A stretch of 64,000 nt of DNA from Chlorocebus sabaeus (Eukaryota; Chordata; Mammalia; Primates; Cercopithecidae). The notes under the pieces were generated by a model that was not told the DNA's origin, made no database searches, and saw nothing but the letters and a program-made list of their open reading frames with translations. Shown here in pieces: positions 11,106 through 22,578 of the stretch. The translations under genes were made by a program, and so were the position numbers. The DNA lies in assembly GCF_047675955.1 (NCBI RefSeq), contig NC_132911.1, forward strand, positions 70,527,133 to 70,591,132, given 5' to 3'. The first letter of the stretch is position 1. Every line of letters begins with the position of its first letter.

Positions 11106-11640
11106 ATGCCTCACTTCACATTTATTGAGCCAAGCGCTTGCCTCGGACCTAAAGATTCAAAGATTAATACCACACAATACTTGCCCTTAAGGAACTCACA
11201 GTCTAGTAGAAAGACAGGCACCTTAAATATCTTTAGGAACAATATGGGTCTACAAAACTTGAAAAGTATACTTGCTGTTTTGATGCCCAGTGTTCATTTC
11301 AAATTTTGACTTCCCCAATGAATTCAATCTGGGTAGAATGACTAACTCATTGTATTCTACCCAAGACCCAAACTCAGTCAGCTACATGCCAGTCACAGAG
11401 AATCACGTACAAGGTACTACGGAAATACAGGAGAGGGATTCATAACTGTCAGGAAATGCCAGGGGTGGCCTCCTAGAAGAAGCAATGCTAGAACTGAGTC
11501 ATGATAGCCAATTAACAGTTAGAGAAACAGGGTCAAACTCAAGGACATTCTATGAAAAGCATGCACAAAAGAAAAGACAGAAAACTTTTAAAACAGCACA
11601 TTTGGAGAGTAGCCAGTAGCAGGAGTGAAGGGAGTAGAAG
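11106..11640 (+). repeat. Ancient interspersed repeat (family X)
   Basis: 'cttaaggaactcacagtctagtagaaagacaggc' followed by 'gggtggcctcctagaagaagcaatgctagaactgagtc' reproduces the order of the same old repeat seen elsewhere in the window, with indels. Confidence 0.5.
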
Positions 11641-11744
11641 TTGAACATGAACGTATATTACATCTCAAGAAAAAGTTTAAAAAACAATTCTAGTGCTCAG
11701 GCCTATTGAATCTCACACCTATTGAATCAGAAGTTCCCCCAGGT

Positions 11745-11746
<2 letters not shown>

Positions 11747-11778
<32 letters not shown>

Positions 11779-12053
11779 AGACAGGGTCTTTCTCTGTTGC
11801 CCAAGCTAGAGTGCAAAGGCCTGATCTCGGCTCACTGCAAACTCTGCCTCCCAGGCTCAGGTGATCCTCCCACCTCAGCCTCCCAAGTAGCTGGAACTAC
11901 AGTTGTGTGCCATTACACCCAGCTAATTTTGTATTTTTAGTAGAGACGGGATTTCACTATGTCGCCCAGGCTGGTCTTGAACTCCTGGACTTGAGCGATT
12001 TGCCCACCTCAGTCTCCCAAAGTGCTGGGATTACAGGCACGAGCCACTGCGTT
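11747..12053 (-). mobile_element. Alu (Sx/J-like), full length
   Basis: Poly(T) at 11747-11777, then a complete Alu in reverse. Target-site duplication CCCCAGGTAATT at 11737-11748 and 12054-12065. Confidence 0.97.
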
Positions 12054-12065
12054 CCCCAGGTAATT

Positions 12066-12335
12066 CTAATTGCAGTCTAAAAATCCCAGCACCCCAGACA
12101 ATAAAAGGCAAACGCCTTTGCTTGCACAGCAGATCCTTCAGTCTGGTACTTCACTTTACTTTCCACTTCTTTTTTCATCTCTTGTTTCTTTTGCTTTTTC
12201 GTGCCAACAATACTAAAGTTCTTATAGATCCACAAACTTACCATGTGAGCTTGTCCATTTACAGCAGCTCGTCCTTCCAGAAGGGCTGGCCTCCTCCTGG
12301 TTGGCCATCAGGAAAGTTGTCATTCTTTAGGGCAC
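12066..12335. other. Unassigned sequence
   Basis: Pyrimidine-rich in part; no repeat named. Confidence 0.4.
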
Positions 12336-12585
12336 AACCAGAAGCCCAGCTTCTCTGGAAAGCCTTCCCTGACTCCACCGCACATAAAGGAGTTTCTTCT
12401 TCCCATACCCCCAGCACCTTCTCCCTCTCTCCATTGGAGTGACCGTCTTACTGTTTCGTAACAATTTCCACAAGTCCCTCCAGAATAGACTCTGAGCGAG
12501 GACCTTGTCTTCTCTTATTTTGTATCTCTAGCCTAGTGCACGTGATCAATACCCAGCAAGTATTTGTGAAAATATGGCAAGGAGG
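12335..12585 (+). mobile_element. L2 3' end
   Basis: 'ctggaaagccttccctgactcc', 'gactctgagcgaggaccttgtc' and the end 'cagcaagtatttgtgaa' are in L2 3' UTR order. Old LINE relic. Confidence 0.75.
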
Positions 12586-13095
12586 AAGAAATCCACCCAC
12601 CCCTTGTCCTGAAAGTACCAGATGTACTGGTCATCATTTCTTTCCCTCAAGTAAAAAACCTTAAGGTTATTAGAACTTCTTTTGGGAACAGTCAGGGAAG
12701 AGGAATCCTTGCTTAAATTTGGTTAAGAACTATCTAATTAATCCAAAGCTAAGGAGGTGGGACAGACTGCCCCAAATCAGGTCTTTTCAACGTTTCAAAT
12801 AACAACTTCTTGGCCTTTGCCGGTGTTGGAGAATACACAGTTCAATAGTTCTGTCTTCTCAACTAGACCACAGGCTGCCTGGGGCCAAAACTGCATCCTG
12901 CTCACTTCAAATTCACACGTGACACACAATGTCTGGTTCGGAAGAAGAACTCACTAAATGTTTAGGAAGCAAAATAGTTAATGAATTTTAGTCCTAGTCC
13001 TACTGCCCAGATAGGCAACATATCTTAAGAATTCAATCTGCTCTCATGTCCTCCTTACAGCTGTCACCATCTTTTATATCTCTTGGAATTTCTTC
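12586..13095. other. Unassigned sequence
   Basis: No gene or repeat recognised. Confidence 0.4.
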
Positions 13096-13097
13096 TT

Positions 13098-13430
13098 TCC
13101 TTCAACAACTTTGTACTAAGAACCTATTTTTTCCAAGTGCTGAGATGCAGCAGTAAATTTTTAAAAATGAAAATAATAATTTCTACCCTCAAAGAGCTAT
13201 ATTCTAGTGTGGGAAACAGACAGTAAAAAAGAAAACCAATACATAAATATTACTTCAAATAACAAGTACAATGAAAGAAATAATGAGGATGTTGGGATAT
13301 AACATTTCTGGGTTAAGCAAGCCCAGTAGAACCAGCAAGAAGAATCCATCTGTGCTATGCTGACAATAAGTGGCCAAGGAAGGGCATTCCTAAAAAGGCC
13401 TAAGAACCCTCTCTGAAACACAACTGGCAC
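13098..13430 (+). repeat. Ancient interspersed repeat (family X)
   Basis: 'ccttcaacaactttgtactaagaacc', 'ccctcaaagagctatattctagtg', then 'ggaagggcattcc' appear in the same order as in the other copies. Confidence 0.6.
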
Positions 13431-13438
13431 CGCAGACA

Positions 13439-13491
13439 TGGCCCTAGAGGTGTCCTTTGTCCTAGAGGTGGCCCTAAAGGTGTCCTTTGTC
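13439..13491 (+). repeat. 30-bp tandem duplication
   Basis: TGGCCCTA-AGGTGTCCTTTGTC occurs at 13439-13461 and 13469-13491 with one mismatch, 7 bases apart. Local duplication in a GC-rich patch of about 150 bp. Confidence 0.85.
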
Positions 13492-13839
13492 TCTACCAAG
13501 CCTGAGACGTCTCCTTCACCTAGAGCCACCAGCCCGTCATGCAGACCTGGGGAAGCTACCTCCACCACCTCAGGCAGCACCACCAGAGATCAGCTAAAGC
13601 CACAAGGGCACCAGATAATCCAAGCAGACAAAAATGGCACCACAAAGTCTCTGCAAATTAAGTTGCTATTAAAATCATAGGCCATCCATAACCATTGCTT
13701 GGTCACAAAATGAAAGAAAAAAAAAAAATTGTAGCCCACAAAAGTAGACCAGGACTTGCATGCTAAACCTAAACAGGGTGACTGCCTGTCAAAATAAAAC
13801 ATTTAAATAAGATCCAGTACTTCCTGATAAAATAGCCAA

Positions 13840-15260
13840 GATATCCAGGATACAGCCAAAATCACCCATCATACCAAAAAACAAACAAAAATTCACAACT
13901 TGAATGAGGAAAAGACAATCAACTGATACTGACATCTGGATAAATCAGATGTTGGAATTATCTGACAAGAATTTTAGAAGAGCCATCATAAAAAGACAGA
14001 GAAAAAGGAAAAAAACAGAGCATCTGGCACTTGTGGGGCAACAACAAAAGATGCAACATCAGTATCACTGGAATCTTAAAATAAGAGAAAGAGGTGGCTA
14101 AAAGGGTATTCCAAGAAATAATGGCTTAAAACTTTACTAATTAGGTTAAGACCACAAGAAACTGTATATTCAAGAAGCTTAGTGAATTCTAAGAATTGGG
14201 TTTCTGGGTTTCCAAATAAATCCATACCAAGAAATATCACACCTAAACTTCTGAAACCTAAAGACAGAAAATTTTTTGAAAGCAGCCAGAGAGAAAGGAC
14301 ACATTACCTATAAGAAGCACAAATTTAAATGACAGTATATTTCTCAGATTTCTCTTCTGAAACTATAGAGACAAAAAGGAAATGGAACATTTTTCAAGTG
14401 CTGAGAAGAAAAATACTGTCAACCATGAATTTTGTATCCACAGAACTATCCTTCAGGGATGAAGGAGAAATTAAGACATTCTCAGATAAATGAAAACTAA
14501 AAGAATTTGTTGCTGGCTGACCTACCATTAAAGAATGGCTAAAGGAATTTCTTCAAACAGAAAGGAAATGATTTTTTTAAAGGAAATCTTGTAGCATCAG
14601 GCAGGAAAAAAGAATAACAGCAGAAATATTAGCAAATATAATAGATTATCTTCCTTGTAAGTTTTCTAAATTATACACGATTATCAAAACAAAAATTATA
14701 GCACTATCTAATACTTAAGACAATGTACTTTTTAAATGGAAAAAGGCCCAGAGCAGTGGCTCACGCCTGTAATCCTAACACTTTGGAAGGCCAAGGTGGG
14801 CAGATCACTTGAGGTCGGGAATTTAAAGCCAGCCTGGCTAACATGGTGAAACCCCATCTCTACCAAGAATATTTAAAAATTACCCAGACATGGTGGGGGG
14901 CACCCATAATCCCAGCTACTTGGGAGGCTGAGACAGGAGAATCGCTTGAACCCAGGAGGTAGATGTTGCAGTGAGCCAAGATCATGCCACTGCACTCCAG
15001 CCTGGGCAACAGAGCAAGACTCCATCTCAAAAAAATAAAAAATAAAAAATAAAAAACCATAAATAAACAAAATAAAATAGAATCAAATGGAAAAGGTAAA
15101 AGGACCTAATGGAAGTGAGGTTTCCACACTTCACTCAAAGTGGTAAAATGCTGATATCATTAGACTATGATAAGTCACGTGTATATTGAAATACCCAGAG
15201 CAACCATTATGAAAATGATATAAAATGATACACACGGTAACGCTATAAACTGACAAGCTT
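13840..15260 (+). mobile_element. Old L1 (L1M/HAL1-like): ORF1 region and downstream
   Basis: 'cagatgttggaattatctgacaagaattttag', 'ccaagaaataatggct', 'gaatggctaaaggaatttcttcaaacagaaag' and, after the Alu, 'aggtttccacacttcactcaaa' follow the ORF1-side order of old L1 elements. Heavily mutated; any ORF1 frame is broken. Interrupted by the Alu at 14745-15084. Confidence 0.8.
14745..15084 (+). mobile_element. Alu (S-like) with a long A-rich tail
   Basis: Both monomers are complete. The tail of AAAT/AAATAAAC words runs 15027-15080. Target-site duplication AAATGGAAAA-G at 14734-14745 and 15085-15096, so it inserted into the old L1. Confidence 0.95.
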
Positions 15261-15284
15261 ATCATTTTTCCAAGTCACTGAGTC

Positions 15285-16105
15285 TGCTTCTAAGAAACAC
15301 AGTGTTAATGTCTAAAACCTGACTGTGTTAATTCATGAAAAACATGCTAATGGCAAAATGTTTGTATGTTTGATTCAAACCAGAAATTGCTTTATAATCT
15401 ATATATAATCTGACAGTATATAAATTACCCAATGGCCCACTTGATGTGTTTCTCCTGAATAGTATTTAAGAGGATTTTCTTTATCTCAGGATTGACTTTA
15501 TGTTACTCATTTTTTTACTAACACAGGTTAAATTATTTTATATCATACACACAAGATAACATTTTTCTTGAAAATACATAAAAATAAAATTTAAAAAAAA
15601 ACCTTTGTCCTTTTATTGGAATAAAATTAACCAGTGAGCTTAAAAATATAAGCTTCTGGGTGAGGTGATTACTGTAGAGAGAGGAGTTAGTAAGGTCTCT
15701 CCTTGAAGGTGGTGTCTGAGAAGATCATAAGAAAATGATTTCAAGGTAGAATGAGTAACCTATGCGGAGATCTTGAGGCGGAAAAGAGCTTGGTTGGTTC
15801 AAGTCTTCTGCCAAGTCTAACTCATTCATATATGCACCTTTCCTCATAGCTTTTGCCCCCTAAAACACAGATTCTTTTTTCCATATGAGTTTTACTAATA
15901 CTTGCTATATTGAGAAATACCCATGCAATAACAAAACCAGCAAAATATGGGGAAGTTACTGAGAACCCAGTAAACCCAAAGAAGTCTCAGAATAAATGGG
16001 GCATGGATGCATCTTGTGCCTCTTCTTTGCATCTCTTTGTAAATAACTCCATAGAGGGTCCTACCTTTCTACCCTACCCCTCTACAAGGCGTGTGCAATG
16101 CACGT
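15285..16105. other. Unassigned sequence
   Basis: AT-rich; no gene or named repeat. Confidence 0.4.
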
Positions 16106-16126
16106 GCACACACACACACACACACA
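16106..16126. repeat. (CA)n microsatellite
   Basis: About ten CA units after GCACGTG. Confidence 0.95.
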
Positions 16127-16215
16127 AATTCAGTCTTCCAGCTCACTCTCCTGTCTTGACACTTTTCATTTGGAAAATGAATGTCAATTTGTGAACTTTT
16201 TAAGTGACCTTAAAT

Positions 16216-16425
16216 TAGTGGTCCTCAACCAGAGTAATTTTGTCCCCCGAGGAACATTTGGCAATGCGTGGACACATATAAATTGTCACAAGCTGGAGGT
16301 GGGTGCTACTGGCATCTGGTGGATAGAAGCATCTAGTGGTGCTGTCAAATGTCCTACAATGCACAGAACAGACTTCCACAACAAGGAATCATCTGGTCCA
16401 AAATATTACCAGCCTTATTGATTAG
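16216..16425 (+). mobile_element. MER20 (hAT-Charlie nonautonomous transposon)
   Basis: Starts TAGTGGTCCTCAACC; 'ggaacatttggcaatgcgtgg', 'gtgctactggcatctggtgg' and 'cctacaatgcacagaacag' are in MER20 order over almost the full 219 bp of the family. Some MER20 copies are known to act as regulatory elements in decidual cells; nothing here shows that this copy does. Confidence 0.88.
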
Positions 16426-16429
16426 TATA

Positions 16430-16912
16430 ATTTCTACCTCAAGAGAATTCTAAGACCTGTCTCCCAATCCAGCATCTGATCCCAATTTCTCCTTGAAAAA
16501 TCATCTTAGTCATTCCCAGGAGATCCAAAATACTGCGAGCAGTAATTCCCAAAAGCTGCTCTGTGTATCATATGACAAAATTGTTCTGAGGTCAAATAAG
16601 TTTTAGAAATGTTTGGTCAAACAGAGATAGGTTTCTTTTGTACAGGACTTCTTTGAAACTGGCTAGTAAGGCCACAGGTCAGAATGAAAATGAGCACCCA
16701 ATGTTACAGCAAAGCTCTTTAATGACTACTGAAGAGGAAGACAAGAAGACAAGTCTAGAAATTCTGCTGATGGAGGCTGGAACAAAACATCGCTTTTTTT
16801 TACCCACACCCATTATCTTCACCTAGGAAACTAACTGAGGAAAGTCAGGGAGACACATGGTAACAGTGGTAACAGGGGCAATAGACACCTAAGAAGGAAT
16901 CTAAATCTAAGG
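16430..16912. other. Unassigned sequence
   Basis: No gene or repeat recognised. Confidence 0.4.
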
Positions 16913-16914
16913 TG

Positions 16915-17795
16915 CATTAATTTCCTAGGGCTAACAAAGTTAGCAAACTGTAACAAAGTTCTAAAAACCGAGTGGCTTAAACAACAGAAATGTGTTGTTT
17001 CAAAGTTCTGGAGGATAGAAGTCTAAGATCAAGGTATGGGCAAAGTTGGTTTCTTCTGAAGGTTGAGAAGGGAAGATATTTTAGGGCTCTCTCATTGGCT
17101 TACATATGGCCATCTTCTTCCTGTATCTCTTCACATAGCATTCCCTCTATGTCTGTCTCTGTGTCCAAATTTCCCCTTTCATAAGTACATCAGTCATATT
17201 GGATGAAGGCCAATTCTAATAAGCTCGTTTTAATTTGATTACATTTTAAAAGACCTTCTCTTCAAATAAGGTCCCATTTCAAAGTACTGAGGGTTGGGAC
17301 TCCAGCATATCTTTTTGGGGGATGACAAAGATTCTCGGCTTGACTAAATTTTAATCAGTCTCCTGAACCTTCCCCTAGGCCCATCTGTGCACTTCCTTGT
17401 AGAATCCAGTTTTAGCAAGAACTCTAAGTCAGTTTAGTAACAGCCCCCTACCCTCAATATCTGGTCGCCCTATCATACCTCTACCATACCTCTGTTGACC
17501 ACCCTGGGCTGATCTTCAGCAAGAATCCTATTAGGTTGGTTTAGGCAGAATCCCCCCTTACCCTTGATGTTTCCTCTTAGTAATTTTTTATTCACCAACT
17601 CCAACCCTGCTCTTGGCTATAAATTCCCACTTGCCCATGCTGTATTCAGAGCTGAGCCCAATCTCTCTCCAAATATTGCAGTGGTCCCTATGCCTATCTC
17701 ATTGGTTCTAAATAGAGTCTTGTTTACCATGCTTTAACAAGTATCATTGAATAATTTTTTTCTTTAGCAGGGGACACAATTCAACATATAATACA
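16915..17795 (-). mobile_element. MLT1 LTR (ERVL-MaLR), split by a solo LTR
   Basis: Read on the minus strand: 'tgaattgtgtcccc' at the start (17770-17795) and 'cttagacttctatcctcc' near the end. On the + strand, 'gagtggcttaaacaacag' and 'ggttgggactccagcatatc' are typical MLT1 words. The two halves (16915-17322 and 17770-17795) join exactly across the inserted LTR. Confidence 0.88.
17323..17769 (+). mobile_element. Solo ERV LTR (447 bp) inserted in MLT1
   Basis: Begins TGACAAAG, ends TTTAGCA, and is flanked by the 5-bp duplication GGGGA (17318-17322 and 17770-17774). It has a TATA-like CTATAAATT near 17616. The structure TG...CA with a direct duplication in a known target shows a clean integration followed by LTR-LTR recombination. 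Family unnamed (MER4-like by impression). Confidence 0.88.
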
Positions 17796-18518
17796 AGTCT
17801 AGTCCAAACTCTGTATCACCCCGTGGTTGTAGTTTCATGGCCTAAAATCCTTTCTTCAGGCTATTAGTGAGTAGTGAATGAACATATTTGATTTTGGCTA
17901 CTCGGTGTAGAGGCTGTCAAAAGCTATACAGTAGGAGAGAAGAAGGAAGAGAAGCCACATGTTGAATAACTGAGGGCTAATTATGGACTTTTGTGCCTTA
18001 CAAGGTAAATGAACTGAGCTATCACAAATATGTCAGCTTTTACCTTCAGAGTTAGTGTAACAAGAGTTTAGGAAAAGACAGCCTGTTCTTCCCACTGTCA
18101 CAAAAAATTCCAGAGTCTGTCAGGCCTCAGACATGAGGCTCACATCTGCTGGGAGTCCACCTTCAGTGGCCCCTTCAAATCTCTTCTGTTCCCTACATCT
18201 GCTGACATTTGTTCATGTGAAATGGCACTGCAAAATGTAGCCAGTGTGTGGATTCCGACCTGAAAGTTGTCAGTACTCATGCACCTCCCTCACAGACACT
18301 GCATTTCCCTAGAGAACAGGCTGCATCCCTTAGGAAATTTGTGTCTCAGAAACTATTTGGTGGCAGGTGTGGACAGATAATAAATAAGCTACTGAAGCCG
18401 ATCTGCTCTGGAGTTTGACTGGAGCCATGACCCAGGGAGAAGTCATTCCATATCAACTGTCACTGATAACCACATGGTGTCATTCACTTCTGCACATTTA
18501 CTTCTCTCTGAATTTTTT
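17796..18518. other. Unassigned sequence
   Basis: No gene or named repeat. Confidence 0.4.
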
Positions 18519-18524
18519 ATTTTA

Positions 18525-18745
18525 TTTAAAAACCATTTACAATGTCCTTACTATGTGCCAGGGACATAACAACTCTATGATAGATACAACTTCTAATCCC
18601 ATTTTACAGATGGGCAAGCTAGAAGGCACTGAGCAGTTAAATAATTTGCCCAAGGTCACACAGCCAGTAAGTGGAAGAATCCACCTTTGAACCAGACAGC
18701 CTGGTTTCAGAATCCACATTTTAACCATGTGGCGCTGCTGCCTCT
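18525..18745 (-). mobile_element. MIR
   Basis: 'cttactatgtgccagggacat', 'cccattttacagatgggcaagc' and 'cccaaggtcacacagccag' in order. Confidence 0.92.
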
Positions 18746-18869
18746 GCATTGACTTTGAGGTGGGAGAGCTGGGGTGGGAGGTCTTCAAAGATACATGACA
18801 AAATTTGTTTAGAAATGATTATTGAGGCAACCCCTGAGTGTTCCATTCTAAATTCCAAATGTATGGACA

Positions 18870-18985
18870 CCATTCACAGAAACTCCATGAGATAATAGAA
18901 ATACTATTTATATTCCCATTTTATAATTTGGTAAACTGAAAGAAACAAGGATATGAAATTACCTGCCCAAAGCAGGATACTTATA
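18870..18985 (-). mobile_element. MIR fragment
   Basis: 'tattcccattttataatttggtaaactgaaag' then 'acctgcccaaagca': a diverged MIR core. It lies within 130 bp of another MIR in the same orientation. Confidence 0.65.
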
Positions 18986-19029
18986 ATGGTTCCAAAAATA
19001 GTGCTACATATTGGATATATAACCATGGT

Positions 19030-20290
19030 AAGTGAGGTCCAGTAAAAGAGGTGACCAGGGATCCTGCCCTAACTGAGTTTTCACCACATTACACAGATGA
19101 GTAAACAGGCAACTGCAACACAGCATGGGAAGAGCCAAGGTAGAGTTCTGTGTAATAGGCAAGCATGGGGAGGCAGCCTTTCACTTTCCCTTGGGATCTT
19201 GAAATGACTTCCTTGAGGTCTGATATTTTGGCTTAAACCTGAAGATTGACTTAGATAGACACAGAGGTAGAGAAGAGAGGACACTGTTCCAAGGGAGGAA
19301 ACTGACTTGTAAAATCAGGAAGCAAGATTAAGAAAAATGTTCATTCTAGGAGCTGAACGACTTTTGATATGGCTTGTGTGGAATGCAAGGAAATGGAATG
19401 GCAAGGTGTGAGGTGAAAAAATAGTGTTACACACTAAGAACAATGAGGACCACCGAGTTAGGAGGTAAAGTAATATGAGTAGACCTACAGTTCAGAAAGA
19501 CAAGGCTGTAGAGCATGGGTTGGTGGGAGGAAGATTGAAGACAGAGAGATTCTTCCTGCTCCTGAGAGTCACTGCTGTAAACAGCTTAATAGAATAGTGG
19601 CCAGCATTGAAATCACTGATTGATGGTCTAGAGTGGGTGAAAGAGAGAGAAATGTCCAATGTGATTCCTGAGTCTCTGGTTGGAACAATTAGGTAAATAA
19701 TGGTGCCATTTGCTAGCTGAGGAACACCGAAAGAGAAACAAGCTGGGGCACAGCAGTAAAAATGAGTTCCATTTTGGATGTGTTTGGTTTCAAGAGCCTG
19801 TAGGACCTCCAAAAGGCAAATGGATAGATGGGTCTGAGCTAGACATAAATCTGGAACTGAGATGAATATTTAGAGTTACCAGCAAACAGGTGGATATAGA
19901 AGCCAAGAAAGTGGATTCATGACCAGGAAGAGTGAACTAAGGGAAGAGAAGGGGGTCTCAGGGGACGTATCATTTAAGGGCTGGCCAAGAAGAGGAGCCT
20001 ACAGAGTGGATTGAGCAGGGTCATTCAGAGAGGTAGGAAGGAGCCCAGGCAAGTGGGTATCATGGAACTAAAGGGAAGTGAAAGGAATGCTTTCACTTTC
20101 ACTCTAGACAGGTCAATTAAGACAATAACTGGAAAGTATCCACCAGAGTAAGCCATATTGGTACAGAAAAATTCTTGTTTCTGAGGGTTTAGGAAAACAA
20201 GAGAAAGCCATCTGAAGAGAAATGAAAAACTCAGTAAGCAATGGCTTCTAGTCTTCACTGTTCTGGACCTGGCTGGTAATTGGATGGATG
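19030..20290 (+). repeat. Ancient interspersed repeat (family X), long copy
   Basis: 'gattcctgagtctctggttgg...ggtgccatttgctagctgagg', 'gttccattttggatgtgttt' and 'gttaccagcaaacaggtggatatagaagcc' match, in order, an old multi-kilobase mammalian repeat. A second long segment of the same element lies at 51580-52320. No coding capacity. Confidence 0.6.
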
Positions 20291-20725
20291 AGTCACTCGA
20301 GACCTCTGGGTGACACTTGCAGCACAGGAACACATCTTCAACTTTATTTGGGGGCATTCACGTAATAGTTTCTAATGTTGAACTAATTTTCTATCTTTGG
20401 GTTCTTTGTCAGCAATTTCTGAAGAAACCACATTATAGTCAGGAACAGAGTTGGACAAAATTGCAAAGGAGAAAATTTGACTTACGGATCCTTAACTTCC
20501 ACCTCCTGCCAACACTCTAGTGTCCTACATTTCATCTCCCGAGTCACCACGATCCCTAAAGGCAATAGTTTCAACAGCTGTGTGGGCTGACAGCCGCATT
20601 AAAACTTTTCCCAATATACCTTCCTCCCTCTGCGGCATATCAGATACATCTTTCCTCTGACTCTCTTCTTTAGAGCCCCATGAGCATGAGGTAAACCACC
20701 CAGAGCATAGTAATGTAATAAACAA
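20291..20725. other. Unassigned sequence
   Basis: No gene or repeat recognised. Confidence 0.4.
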
Positions 20726-20726
20726 A

Positions 20727-20880
20727 GTGATGGCATTAGAATCAGAAAAACCTGCATTTCACCACTTATCAAAACTATGCAACATTTGGCAAGTCATTTG
20801 TCCGTTAATCTCTCTGAGCTTCAGAATACCTACCTCTCAAAGGTATACAGATTAGTTGAAAGAATGTGTGTAAAAACTTT
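20727..20880 (+). mobile_element. MIR
   Basis: 'gcattagaatcagaaaaacctgcatttc', 'ggcaagtcatttgtccgttaatctctctgagcttcag' in MIR order. Confidence 0.85.
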
Positions 20881-21349
20881 TTTTTAATGCAGTATAGATT
20901 ATATGCAATTTCCCAAACTGTATCTCATAGAATTCTATGTAGAACAACAGAAGTTTGTCCTGCATGGAGCCAGATTTGTTTCGGTATTTGGTGAAATTAT
21001 GGACCCTTTTCACGCAAGTGTCTGTGAAAATGTGATTTCTGTCTGAAATTCTTGGAAGAAAGAAACATCTCATTTCTGGGTGGGAATAGTTCTGGGCCTG
21101 AGTCTGAGAGGTGATGAGCCTCAGGAGGAATTTCCTGTTACTTCATGTTTTAGCAGCCCTTATAGAAACAACAAACACCTAGCATTTTGATGGTGCTTTA
21201 TTTTGTCCAAAGTACTTTCATGCCCATGATTTGAAATTACCCCAGGGTATCTGTTCCAAAGTGTGATAGCACAAAAGATTGAAGACAGAAGTAAATATGA
21301 AAAACCCAACTGTCTTCTATTAAGCTAAAGGGGAGAAAGCAATAATTTT
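20881..21349. other. Unassigned sequence
   Basis: No gene; possible MIR scrap near 21170-21240. Confidence 0.4.
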
Positions 21350-22106
21350 TGCAAAACTTGTAAGTCTGTAGTGGGCGAAACTGCCTTTGCAAAGATTATG
21401 ACAGTGAGAGAGTTTAGCATGGCTGACCCCGTCCTGCTTCTAGCCTCACAGGCTGGCTGTCCTTACTCATTCCAATAACCCAAGATAACCATGGGAGGAA
21501 TTTAGTTTATAGTTTAACTTTCAATCAAGGATAACAATAGTCCCTCCCCAAAACCAACCCCTTCCTTGCTCAGGAAATTGTAAAACTAATGAAAGGCCAC
21601 AAGATTAGGATTATGGGGGTTCTGCTAAAATCTATGCATGGTTAAATGATAACTAGTCATTGTTTGCTGCTGTAACTTTCCTAATCGCCCCAATAGAAAA
21701 CACTGTCATTGTAAAACCTAAGATTAGTATTTGAGATATTTTTCAGACTTTTGCATTTAGGCAGACCAACTGATGCCACCCAAACCCTCCAAGACCTGTG
21801 ACTCAATTGGTCGCATAATCTTCCCCCAGAAACTGACTCAGAGCATGAAAATAGTTCCAACACTCCTATGATTTTTATCCCCAACCCATCAGCAGTGCCC
21901 ATTTCCTAGACCCTGCCCACTAAATTATCCTTTAAAAGCCTAGCCTCCAAGCTTTTGAGCTTTCAGGGAGGCTGATTTGAGTAATAAACCCTCATCCTCC
22001 TGTTTGGCAGGCCCTGTGATAAACTCTTTCTCTACTGCAATACTGTTTTCTCGGTACATTGGCTTTGTCTGTGCAGCAGGCAAGAAGAACCCATCGGGCA
22101 ATTATA
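21350..22106 (+). mobile_element. ERV LTR (about 750 bp)
   Basis: Contains a plausible promoter and poly(A) region: TTTAAAAGCC (21931-21940) as a TATA-like box, GAGTAATAAACCC near 21980, then the CT/GT-rich U5-like end '...ctctttctctactgc'. The right edge is near 'cgggcaattata'. I recognise the layout as an ERV LTR but not its name. Confidence 0.75.
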
Positions 22107-22578
22107 CTAGGACAGATTCCTGTTAATAAAGAGCAGAATAACAAGAAAAAAAAAAAGCATTTCTATTTACATGTGCTGTGCTCATAACACAGGAGAAACT
22201 TCAGTTCAAAAGTATCTCACACAATGGTGAGTCAGGGTCCCAGCTTGCATAGCATCTCTAACAAACAACAATACATCTAGAAGTGAGAAGACAAAGGCAT
22301 AAACAGCTTCAGGCTCCCAAAAGGTGGGAAAACAATGGGAATGTGGTAAAGTCTGCTCCCAGATTTTTCTGCCCCGAGTGACATCAGTCTCTGAGCTAAT
22401 CAGGCAGAAAGGGGAGAAAGAAGCACCTTTATGGCCTGACACATGTGAGAAAGGAAAGTTCAGAGAGTCCTTTTTTATAACTGCTGCTTCCAAATTGTCT
22501 CTAGCTCAAAAATGTTTATGTCAAAGAGGCATATTTGGCAATGAAGTACTCTGGTTTCCTTCAATGCCAAACATAAAG
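22107..22578. other. Unassigned sequence
   Basis: No gene or repeat named. Confidence 0.4.

Noticed and set aside
12122..12442. 106-codon + frame as a secreted protein (hydrophobic start)
   Set aside because: The second half is L2 sequence and the first half is a pyrimidine-rich stretch, which gives Phe/Leu/Ser runs by chance.
13438..13680. 80-codon frame over the 30-bp duplication
   Set aside because: It depends on a 30-bp (10-codon) local repeat, ends in an old-repeat context, and has no domain.
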